A stretch of 5,125 nucleotides of DNA, taken from the NCBI GenBank assembly GCA_021204735.1, contig JAJPYV010000093.1, positions 1-5,125 of the forward strand, written 5' to 3'. Shown here in pieces: positions 1 through 5,125 of this stretch. Origin of the DNA: Prevotella sp. (GTDB lineage: Bacteria; Bacteroidota; Bacteroidia; Bacteroidales; Bacteroidaceae). Numbering within the stretch: the first letter of the stretch is position 1; each line of letters begins with the position of its first letter. A program made the position numbers and the translations under genes. The notes beneath the pieces are model-generated. The model saw only the letters and a program-made list of their open reading frames with translations, did no database searches and had not been told where the DNA came from.

Positions 1-2
1 AC

Positions 3-362
3 AAGGGTGACCTGAGCGAAAATTCAGAATATGAAGCTGCAAAAGAGGCTCAAGGGCATCTTGAGGATAAGATTAACAAAATAAAACATGCTTTATCTGA
101 GGCTAAGATTGTTGATACGTCTCGCCTTAGTACTGACTGTGTGCAGATTTTGTCTAAGGTCGAGATGACTAACATGGATAATAACATGAAGATGAACTAC
201 ACCATCGTCAGTGAGAATGAGGCTAACTTGCGTGAAGGGAAAATTTCCATCAAGACGCCTATTGCACAGGGCCTGCTCAACAAGAAAGTTGGGGATGTTG
301 TAGAAATTAAGATTCCGAGGGGAAAAATAAGAATACGAATTGACAAGATTTCTGTTGAGTGA
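3..362 (+). CDS. greA: Transcription elongation factor GreA, 3' part (5' end outside the window)
   Basis: GreA binds in the secondary channel of RNA polymerase and stimulates cleavage of the backtracked transcript, rescuing stalled complexes in the cytoplasm. The window opens inside the N-terminal coiled coil: the first visible residues read KGDLSENSEYEAAKEAQG, which includes the D-L-x-E-N tip whose Asp and Glu act on the polymerase active-site Mg. The rest of the coiled coil follows, then the C-terminal FKBP-like domain (SIKTPIAQGLLNKKVGD, then a strand-rich end). 119 residues are visible. The family is about 155-158 residues long, so roughly 38 N-terminal residues lie upstream. A GTG at 141 could be mistaken for a start but lies mid-domain. 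The stop is TGA at 360-362. It is the first visible gene of a plus-strand string with the HIT gene 22 bp downstream. GreA is preferred over GreB from the tip sequence and C-terminal pattern. Confidence 0.95.
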   Translation, partial: KGDLSENSEYEAAKEAQGHLEDKINKIKHALSEAKIVDTSRLSTDCVQILSKVEMTNMDNNMKMNYTIVSENEANLREGKISIKTPIAQGLLNKKVGDVVEIKIPRGKIRIRIDKISVE

Positions 363-384
363 TTGTTACAAATAAACTGATATT

Positions 385-783
385 ATGGATATTTTCTCAA
401 AAATAGCAGCTGGTGAAATTCCCAGTTATAAGTGCGCCGAGAGCGACAAGTTTTATGCTTTTCTCGATATTAACCCGATTCAGAAAGGGCATACATTGGT
501 AATCCCACGCCGTGAGGTTGACTACCTTTTCGATATGGAGGACGATGAATTGGCAGAGATGATAGTTTTCGCCAAGAAAGTAGCTGTCGCAATTAAAAAG
601 GCATTTCCTTGTCGCAAAGTGGGCATGGCTGTGTTGGGTCTTGAGGTGGCTCATGCACATATACATTTAGTGCCTATGCAGAGCGAGAAAGACTTGTCGT
701 TTTCTAATCCAAAATTGAAACTTTCAGATGAGGAGTTCAAGGAAATTGCGGCGCAAATTTATAATTCAATTGAGAATAAATAA
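385..783 (+). CDS. HIT (histidine triad) family protein, probable nucleotide hydrolase/transferase
   Basis: HIT proteins are small cytoplasmic enzymes that hydrolyse or transfer nucleotides through a histidine-AMP intermediate, acting for example on adenosine phosphoramidates or dinucleoside polyphosphates. The natural substrate here cannot be read from sequence. The 132 residues form one complete HIT domain. IFSKIAAGEIPSYK at residues 3-16 is the usual N-terminal signature, without the zinc cysteines some bacterial homologues carry. FLDINPIQKGHTLVIPRR at 26-43 is the nucleotide-binding strand and loop. VAHAHIHLVPM at 88-98 holds the triad His90, His92 and His94, the middle one being the expected nucleophile. 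The length is normal for the family. The ATG at 385 directly precedes the N-terminal signature. It lies 22 bp after greA with no visible promoter between, so cotranscription is likely. Its TAA stop (781-783) overlaps the inferred start of the next gene. Confidence 0.93.
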   Translation: MDIFSKIAAGEIPSYKCAESDKFYAFLDINPIQKGHTLVIPRREVDYLFDMEDDELAEMIVFAKKVAVAIKKAFPCRKVGMAVLGLEVAHAHIHLVPMQSEKDLSFSNPKLKLSDEEFKEIAAQIYNSIENK

Positions 784-1301
784 TTTCTTTACGTAAGATT
801 ATAGCAGTTTTCGCACTGTTGCCATGTTTGGTATCATGCGTATTTGGCGGGGATTCTGACGATGACTACGGAACAGGACTCTTGCAGGTGGGTACTGTCG
901 CCCCTGATTTTTTTATTTATACAGATGATTTTCCTGATGGTTTCGCATTGAGTTCATTGCGGGGGAAAAATGTAGTACTTGAGTTTTGGGCTTCGTGGTG
1001 TCCTGATTGTCAGGAGGCTACCGCTGATATGGTTGACTTATACCAATCGTTTGGTTGGGATGACATGCTTTTTGTTGGTTTTTCTTTTGATACCGACAAG
1101 GATGAATGGCAGTCGTATATTAAAGATAATGAAATGGATTGGATTCAATGCTGTGAGTTAACGCCATGGAAAGATAGTAAGGTCGCTACGGCATATAACG
1201 TGAAATGGATCCCCACTTTTTATCTTATTGATAAGGATGGGATAGTAGTTTTCGCCACAGTGGATATCAGTGAGATGAGAGAGGAATTATTGAATTACTG
1301 A
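780..1301 (+). CDS. TlpA/ResA-like thioredoxin-fold lipoprotein, with a non-canonical start
   Basis: This is a predicted membrane-anchored thiol-disulfide oxidoreductase acting outside the cytoplasm. Read from 780, a lipoprotein signal appears: ISLRK, a hydrophobic stretch, then the lipobox LVSC with the lipidated Cys at residue 20. An acidic tether (GGDSDDDYG) leads into a complete redoxin domain: VGTVAPDF, then FWASWCPDCQEA with active-site Cys74 and Cys77, and KWIPTFYLID with the cis-Pro at about residue 145. Two adjacent extra cysteines sit at about 124-125. The frame is closed by TAA at 777-779. The only codons ahead of the signal are ATA (780) and ATT (783). The first conventional start, TTG at 819, gives 160 residues but removes the charged n-region and most of the hydrophobic core. 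I therefore infer a start at 780 or 783, overlapping the HIT stop. The family call is firm and the start is not. The 3' end overlaps the convergent phosphatase gene by 15 bp. Confidence 0.82.
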   Translation: MISLRKIIAVFALLPCLVSCVFGGDSDDDYGTGLLQVGTVAPDFFIYTDDFPDGFALSSLRGKNVVLEFWASWCPDCQEATADMVDLYQSFGWDDMLFVGFSFDTDKDEWQSYIKDNEMDWIQCCELTPWKDSKVATAYNVKWIPTFYLIDKDGIVVFATVDISEMREELLNY

Positions 1302-2792
1302 GTTTCCTATGCAACCGTTGGGCATTTGGATGTGTATCAATGAGCAAACGGTTGGTGCAATGTCGGTAATATAGGTTGGTTTCTGTGTCGTACCAGAATT
1401 TACGTGCCAACCCATGATAATGAACGGTATGTGTGCATCATACGGATTCCAGAGTCCATGTGTCGTCCCTTCGTCAATTTCATCCCCCAAGACTTCATAA
1501 TTGGCAGGGTTTAATACTAATTGTATATCTCCGCTGCGCATGCGGTTATAACCGTTGATAATCTTCTCTCGTATCAATGATGGAACGGTTGCGTCATTTA
1601 TGTGCTCAAAATCTACTACATACTCAAACTGTGGCTTTTCTTTAAGCCATTCAAGAGCGGTATTTTTTACTTCATCAAGGTTCAATTTCTGTGAGACAAT
1701 TGCCTTGTGGTCGAGATATACCTTATAGCTGCTTATACCTGACAGCAGTTTTTGGGACACACCGAATTTCTCCATGAGATAGCTGCTCAATTCATTTTGT
1801 ATCATAGTAGAAAAGAAACCTTCTGCTGGTATACCATGTTCCTGCATCATGAGGATATTATTCGCTGCTCCGTGGTCTGCTGTAAGGAAAACAAGATATT
1901 GCCCTTTGCCTATTGTCTCATCGAGAAAACTGAAAAAATCAGCAAGACGGGAGTCTAAATCTACATATATTTCACGGGTTTTCTCATGGTGTGTACCGTA
2001 TTTATGTCCTATAAGGTCTGTGCACGAGAAACTCACAGTCAGCATGTCCATCGTGCCGTTTTGCCCCAACTGCTCTCCTGTTATTGCCGCTTTTGCCATT
2101 TCTTCTGTGAGTTTGTTGCCTAACGGTGTATAAAATACATCTTCTAATGTTACTTCACCGATAGTCTTGTTGTACTCTGCCACCCATTTCGGTAGTTTTT
2201 TCATATAGTAGGTACTTGTGATGAACAAGTTTGATTTGGAGTCAAACCAGAATGCTCCATCAGCAGAATGACCGGCAGGGAGGATTGCGGCACGGTCTTT
2301 GAGAGCAACACCTACAACCTTTGACTGGAAATTGGTTGCTATTTTTATTTCGTCTCCAATGGTGGTGGCAAGCATTTTTTGTGGAGACATCTTACCTGCG
2401 TCTGACTTACTGCCTACGGTACTTACTGTTGTGTCTTCACAACAATAAACAGACTTGCCGTCCATGAAGAAATAATTTCCCGTGATACCATGTATTGATG
2501 GCACTGAACCTGTGTACACGGAGGTATGACCTATGGCTGTAACCGACGGAACATAGTTAATCATCGTATTCTCGCAGTTGTAACCTTCGCTCATCAATCG
2601 CTTGAAACCGTCATTGCCATATAAATCATAATAACGATATAGATAGTCCCATCTCATTTGGTCTACTACAATTCCCACAACCAATTTAGGACGTTCCACG
2701 TCAGCGGCTACACATCTTACATTAACCGAAAAGAATGATAATGTACACAAGAAAATTAATTGTGAAAATAAAATACGTTTCATGTTCTTCAT
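1287..2792 (-). CDS. PafA-like secreted alkaline phosphatase (alkaline phosphatase superfamily)
   Basis: Predicted periplasmic or exported metal-dependent phosphomonoesterase that releases phosphate from organic esters. The 501 residues begin with a signal peptide (KR, then a hydrophobic stretch, probable cleavage after VRCVAA near residue 30). The two-metal site seen in this superfamily is complete: Asp44 in VVDQMRWDY, nucleophile Thr85 in SVTAIGHTSVYTG, Asp259 and His263 in CTDLIGHKYG, Asp305-His306 in TADHG, and His445 in GTTHG. Asn106 in HGITGN and Lys165-Asp-Arg167 in ALKDRAAILPAG match the phosphate-binding Asn and Lys-x-Arg of the PafA monoesterase branch. PafA is somewhat longer (about 546 residues), but no domain seems missing. 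ATG codons at 2792 and 2783 are both usable; the second (MKRILFSQ) is the more typical signal start. A promoter-like box lies just upstream, so it is probably transcribed alone. A phosphodiesterase role is less likely given Lys-x-Arg. Confidence 0.9.
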   Translation of the reverse strand: MKNMKRILFSQLIFLCTLSFFSVNVRCVAADVERPKLVVGIVVDQMRWDYLYRYYDLYGNDGFKRLMSEGYNCENTMINYVPSVTAIGHTSVYTGSVPSIHGITGNYFFMDGKSVYCCEDTTVSTVGSKSDAGKMSPQKMLATTIGDEIKIATNFQSKVVGVALKDRAAILPAGHSADGAFWFDSKSNLFITSTYYMKKLPKWVAEYNKTIGEVTLEDVFYTPLGNKLTEEMAKAAITGEQLGQNGTMDMLTVSFSCTDLIGHKYGTHHEKTREIYVDLDSRLADFFSFLDETIGKGQYLVFLTADHGAANNILMMQEHGIPAEGFFSTMIQNELSSYLMEKFGVSQKLLSGISSYKVYLDHKAIVSQKLNLDEVKNTALEWLKEKPQFEYVVDFEHINDATVPSLIREKIINGYNRMRSGDIQLVLNPANYEVLGDEIDEGTTHGLWNPYDAHIPFIIMGWHVNSGTTQKPTYITDIAPTVCSLIHIQMPNGCIGNSVIQ

Positions 2793-2810
2793 TTATGCTT
2801 AAATTATTTG

Positions 2811-2818
2811 CAAAGATA
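2811..2818 (-). promoter_or_regulatory. Putative -7 box of the PafA-like phosphatase gene
   Basis: TATCTTTG on the minus strand matches TAnnTTTG and sits 18 bp upstream of the ATG at 2792 and 27 bp upstream of the ATG at 2783. The -33 region (about 2838-2841) falls inside the terminator loop and lacks a clear TTTG, so the promoter is incomplete by consensus. If used, the leader is only about 12-22 nt, which favours the second ATG. The alternative is read-through from ptb-buk. Confidence 0.45.
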
Positions 2819-2859
2819 AAAAATACGAGTGAAAGTTAACGACTTTCACTCGTATTTTT
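2819..2859 (-). terminator. Rho-independent terminator of ptb-buk, containing the buk stop codon
   Basis: An 18-bp perfect inverted repeat has arms at 2819-2836 and 2842-2859 and a 5-nt loop (2837-2841). On the minus strand the stem ends in a run of T (TTTTTTA) into 2817. The upstream arm includes the last sense codons of buk (encoding KYE) and its TGA at 2848-2846, so a ribosome finishing buk would cover half of the hairpin. The plus-strand reading also ends in a T-run, but no plus-strand gene reaches it. Confidence 0.88.
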
Positions 2860-3904
2860 GTACCGGGAGTTTTCCTTTCATTAAACCGAGGGCGTTATAT
2901 GCAAGTGATTCCATCTCGTTCTCTCCTGGTTTTACGATGATTGGAGCAAGGTATTCAATTCTTTTGCGTAACAGGCTTATGCAATAGTCACTATAAGCTA
3001 TTCCTCCTGTCAATATTATAGCGTCAACTTGTCCGTTCAACGCTACGTACATAGCTCCAATATGCTTTGCCACAGCGTAAATCATAGCATCGAGCACTGT
3101 TTTGTATTCCAAATCTCCCTCTTGAGCTATGCTTGCAATGGTAATCATATCGTTTGTTCCAAGATATGCTGTCAGTCCTCCTTTACCGCTGAGCATCTGT
3201 TTTATCTGCTTGATGGTGTACTTGCCACTGAAACAGAGTTCCACCAACTGTCCGGCAGGTAATGTTCCGGCACGCTCTGTAGAAAATGGCCCTTCACCGT
3301 CAAGGGCATTGTTCACATCAATGACCTTCCCTTTTCTGTGTGCGCCAATTGATATACCTCCGCCAAGATGTGCTACAACAAGGTTCAAATCTTCGTATCT
3401 TTTCCCGATAGATTCAGCGTAGAGTCTTGATACTGCTTTACTGTTTAGGGCATGGAAGATAGATTTTCTTTGCATGCCTGGAATACCCGTAAACCGGGAT
3501 TCTGGTTGGAACTCATCCACTACTACGGGGTCAGCGATGTATGCCTTGCAACCACAAATCTCTGCGATGTCACTGGCTATCAGAGCTCCCAAATTGCACG
3601 CATGCTCCATCTCCGCATGAATAAGGTCGTGTTTCATTTTCTCGTTTACAATATATACTCCACCGTTGAGGGGTTTGAGCAGTCCTCCACGTGCCATGAC
3701 GATGTCGAAGTCAAGCGGTATTCCTGCATCTTCGAGTCGTTTTAAGATAAATTCTTTCCTGTACTCGTATTGTTCATACACATTGCCAAAGACGGCAAGT
3801 TCGCCCAGTGGATGGTGGGCACCTGTCATCCAAACAAGTTTATCGTCTTCATAAACGGCTATTTTGGTGGATGTTGAACCAGGATTTATAACAAAAATCT
3901 TCAT
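2846..3904 (-). CDS. buk: Butyrate (short- or branched-chain fatty acid) kinase
   Basis: Transfers phosphate from butyryl phosphate, or a related acyl phosphate, to ADP, giving free acid and ATP; cytoplasmic, acetate/sugar kinase (ASKHA) fold. Starting at ATG 3904 the protein is 352 residues, the usual Buk length. It opens with KIFVINPGSTSTKIAVYED (phosphate-1 loop, Asn7 to Lys14). HLGGGISIGAHRKGKVIDV (about 179-197) is the phosphate-2 motif, followed by GEGPFSTERAGTLP. IILTGGIAYSD (about 296-306) is the adenosine region, and KPGENEMESLAYNAL lies near the C terminus. The frame extends upstream to a TTG at 3937, but that adds 11 non-family residues and overlaps ptb, so ATG 3904 is chosen, 10 bp after the ptb stop. 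The pairing with ptb marks it as butyrate/branched-acyl kinase rather than acetate kinase. Its last codons and TGA stop lie inside the operon terminator stem. The exact acyl substrate is not determinable here. Confidence 0.95.
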   Translation of the reverse strand: MKIFVINPGSTSTKIAVYEDDKLVWMTGAHHPLGELAVFGNVYEQYEYRKEFILKRLEDAGIPLDFDIVMARGGLLKPLNGGVYIVNEKMKHDLIHAEMEHACNLGALIASDIAEICGCKAYIADPVVVDEFQPESRFTGIPGMQRKSIFHALNSKAVSRLYAESIGKRYEDLNLVVAHLGGGISIGAHRKGKVIDVNNALDGEGPFSTERAGTLPAGQLVELCFSGKYTIKQIKQMLSGKGGLTAYLGTNDMITIASIAQEGDLEYKTVLDAMIYAVAKHIGAMYVALNGQVDAIILTGGIAYSDYCISLLRKRIEYLAPIIVKPGENEMESLAYNALGLMKGKLPVQKYE

Positions 3905-3914
3905 TTGCTGAATT

Positions 3915-4820
3915 TCATTTACTATAAGAGCACGCAAGTGCTAAACTGTAATACTTTGATTCATTGGAGTCGGCACGGGAAGCTACTACTACAGGTGCAG
4001 TAGTTCCACTTAACATTCCTGCTATGTCTGCCTTCCCGAATAAGGTAATTGTCTTGTAAAACACGTTACCTGACTCGATGTTAGGGAAAATCAATATGTC
4101 TGCATCGCCCACAACAGGAGAACTTATTCCTTTTACCTTTCCGCTTTCAACGTCACAGGCTGTCTTGACATCCATTGGACCACTCATACAAACATCGCCA
4201 TACAACCCTTCCTCGGCCCGTTTTATCAGTTCCATATAAGATAATGTGTGAGGAAACTTCCCGCTCACTTTCTCCGTGCAATGAAGCAGTGCCACTTTCG
4301 GACACTCCACTCCCATGTTGCGGCTTACGCCTATGGCATAGTGTAGCATGGAGTCAAACTGCTCCAATGTAGGGGCTGGTATCACTGCAGCGTCAGTGAA
4401 GATGAGGAACTTGCCGTAAGAAGGTATCTGTGCAACTGAAATATGGCTCAATACTCGTCCGCTTTCCAACAGTCCGTGTTCTTTGCTCAATACGGCACGC
4501 AACAGGTTATCGGTGTTTATAGTTCCTTTCATAAGAACTTCAGCATCTCCATTTCTTACTAACTCTACAGCTTTCTGTGCTGCTTCATCAGGAGTTGCTG
4601 TCTCGTAAATCTTAATGCTATTGGGATAAGTATTGCATAACTCCTCAAATTCGGATTTGCATTTGCCTGCATTTACAAATATAAACTCGGCTATCCCTTC
4701 TTGTAAACTGCGCTTAACCACATACTCAGTGTGTCCGTCTGCGGGGCACACAACAGCCACACGCTTCTTCTTTCCAGAGTGGTGCAGACTGTTAACTAAA
4801 TCTTCAAAACTTCTTATCAT
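3915..4820 (-). CDS. ptb: Phosphate butyryltransferase (phosphotransbutyrylase)
   Basis: Exchanges CoA for phosphate on butyryl-CoA or a related acyl-CoA, making the acyl phosphate that Buk uses to form ATP; cytoplasmic. The 301 residues match the full length of the Ptb branch of the phosphate acetyl/butyryltransferase family. Recognisable blocks are RVAVVCPADGHT (20-31), EVLMKGTINTDNLLRAVL (94-111), RVLSHISV (122-129), FTDAAVIPAP (141-150), YGDVCMSGPMDVKTA (207-221), GDADILIFPNIESGN (238-252) and APVVVASRADSNESKYYS (275-292). The ATG at 4820 gives a normal family N terminus and is preceded by an A-rich leader (AACAACGAAA) rather than a Shine-Dalgarno site. It is the first gene of a two-gene operon with buk, under the promoter at 4891-4921. 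A plain phosphate acetyltransferase is the main alternative, made unlikely by the short length and adjacent buk. Confidence 0.95.
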   Translation of the reverse strand: MIRSFEDLVNSLHHSGKKKRVAVVCPADGHTEYVVKRSLQEGIAEFIFVNAGKCKSEFEELCNTYPNSIKIYETATPDEAAQKAVELVRNGDAEVLMKGTINTDNLLRAVLSKEHGLLESGRVLSHISVAQIPSYGKFLIFTDAAVIPAPTLEQFDSMLHYAIGVSRNMGVECPKVALLHCTEKVSGKFPHTLSYMELIKRAEEGLYGDVCMSGPMDVKTACDVESGKVKGISSPVVGDADILIFPNIESGNVFYKTITLFGKADIAGMLSGTTAPVVVASRADSNESKYYSLALACSYSK

Positions 4821-4856
4821 TTTCGTTGTTATTATCTAAAGAAAGCTTATTCGTTA

Positions 4857-4908
4857 TGCACATTGAGAATAAAAGTGTGCAAATTTCTTGCAAAGTTAGT
4901 GCAAGAAA
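4857..4908. repeat. Operator-like repeat cluster over the ptb promoter: TGCAA words at 11-bp spacing and two dyads
   Basis: On the plus strand TGCAA occurs at 4878, 4889 and 4900, exactly 11 bp apart (about one helical turn), with TGCAC at 4857. A 9-bp perfect inverted repeat (4884-4892 TTTCTTGCA, 4900-4908 TGCAAGAAA, 7-bp centre) covers the -7 box and the inferred start of transcription. A second dyad (4857-4862 TGCACA, 4876-4881 TGTGCA) lies in the leader and could fold as a weak 6-bp hairpin in the mRNA. The position suits a repressor operator. No regulator gene is present in the window, and part of the pattern comes from the promoter consensus itself. Confidence 0.5.
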
Positions 4909-4921
4909 CATAATTTCCAAA
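4891..4921 (-). promoter_or_regulatory. Bacteroidetes-type promoter of ptb-buk
   Basis: On the minus strand TTTG (4921-4918) is followed after 19 bp by TAACTTTG (4898-4891), an exact fit to the -33 TTTG and -7 TAnnTTTG elements used by the primary sigma factor of Bacteroidota. Transcription would begin near 4884, giving a leader of roughly 64 nt before the ptb ATG. It lies downstream of the tRNA terminator and is the only good candidate in the gap. The assignment rests on consensus match and position only. Confidence 0.75.
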
Positions 4922-5003
4922 AGTAAGAGCATGTTTATATTTATTTTAATAATTTTTATGGATTTTATGTTCTTGTCCGGTGTGAAAAATTTTTACTAAT
5001 GGG

Positions 5004-5048
5004 CACAAAAAATTCCATAACATTTATCGTGTTATGGAACTTTTTGTG
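5004..5048 (-). terminator. Rho-independent terminator downstream of tRNA-Val
   Basis: A perfect 10-bp inverted repeat (5013-5022 TTCCATAACA with 5030-5039 TGTTATGGAA, 7-nt loop) lies directly after the tRNA. One mismatch further out (5012/5040), the arms continue as an A-run pairing with a T-run (5004-5011 with 5041-5048). On the minus strand the stem is followed by TTTTTTG, as expected of an intrinsic terminator. It separates the tRNA from the ptb promoter. The structure is nearly symmetrical and could stop transcription from either side. The outer stem reaches the last tRNA bases. Confidence 0.85.
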
Positions 5049-5121
5049 GGCGTTGACGGATTCGAACCGCCGACCCTCTGCTTGTAAGGCAGATGCTCTA
5101 AACCAGCTGAGCTAAACGCCC
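5047..5121 (-). tRNA. tRNA-Val, anticodon UAC
   Basis: Read on the minus strand from 5121, all tRNA parts are present in 75 nt. The 7-bp acceptor stem is GGGCGTT with AACGCCC. The D arm is GCTC with GAGC around AGCTGGTTTA. The anticodon stem TCTGC/GCAGA closes the loop CTTACAA, placing TAC at positions 34-36. The variable region is GGGTC, and the T arm GGCGG/CCGTC (one G-T wobble) encloses TTCGAAT. Anticodon UAC reads GUA and related valine codons. The discriminator is A; the following bases are CAA, so the CCA tail is not encoded and must be added enzymatically. Its promoter lies outside the window. Confidence 0.97.
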
Positions 5122-5125
5122 TTTT

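Noticed and set aside
141..362. GTG at 141 as the start of a separate 73-residue protein
   Set aside because: The same frame is open upstream to the window edge and encodes the GreA coiled coil, so this is an internal codon of truncated greA.
1312..1354. Inverted repeat CAACCGTT/AACGGTTG as a terminator for the lipoprotein gene
   Set aside because: Only 8 bp with a 27-nt loop, no following T-run, and it is within phosphatase coding sequence.
1752..2133. Plus-strand open frames (1752-1958 and 1849-2133) opposite the phosphatase gene
   Set aside because: They overlap each other and the phosphatase coding strand, have low-complexity unfamiliar translations and no start context.
3129..3745. Two open frames of about 97 codons on the plus strand opposite buk (3129-3422 and 3452-3745)
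   Set aside because: They lie entirely antisense to a well-conserved gene, show no recognisable domain or leader, and are explained as shadows of buk codon use.
3905..3937. Upstream TTG start for buk overlapping ptb
   Set aside because: It adds 11 residues absent from the family pattern. ATG 3904 places the phosphate-1 motif at the normal distance from the N terminus.
4821..5003. A riboswitch or small RNA in the ptb leader region
   Set aside because: The inferred leader is about 64 nt and AT-rich, with at most one weak 6-bp hairpin. No conserved riboswitch core is recognisable.

Overview
The window looks like ordinary chromosome from a member of the Bacteroidota, most likely a Bacteroidales (Prevotella- or Bacteroides-like) organism. 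The evidence is AT-leaning DNA, promoters of the TTTG/TAnnTTTG type, A-rich leaders in place of Shine-Dalgarno sites, an exported PafA-type phosphatase, a TlpA-like lipoprotein with an acidic tether, and a tRNA gene without an encoded CCA. The species cannot be fixed from this sequence alone.

The left part (1-1301, plus strand) is one compact gene string. It holds the 3' end of greA (RNA polymerase rescue factor), a HIT-family nucleotide hydrolase/transferase 22 bp further on, and a thioredoxin-fold lipoprotein whose reading frame overlaps the HIT stop codon. The lipoprotein has no ATG, GTG or TTG codon ahead of its signal peptide. The frame begins at ATAA, where related coupled genes would have ATGA, so this start is the oddest point in the window.

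The middle part (1287-2792, minus strand) is a secreted PafA-like alkaline phosphatase with the full set of catalytic residues. It converges on the lipoprotein gene with a 15-bp tail-to-tail overlap and no separating terminator.

The right part (2846-4820, minus strand) is the operon ptb-buk: phosphate butyryltransferase, then butyrate kinase. Together they convert an acyl-CoA to free acid and ATP. A clear Bacteroidetes-type promoter precedes ptb, and its -7 box lies inside a 9-bp inverted repeat and a run of TGCAA words spaced exactly 11 bp apart, which looks like an operator. The operon ends in an 18-bp perfect hairpin that contains the buk stop codon and whose T-run leads directly into the putative -7 box of the phosphatase gene.

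At the right edge a tRNA-Val(UAC) gene (minus strand) is followed at once by a strong hairpin terminator that insulates it from ptb. The only gene-free stretch is about 225 bp (4821-5046), and it is accounted for by the ptb leader, promoter, operator-like repeats and tRNA terminator. I see no mobile element, CRISPR array or novel multi-gene system.
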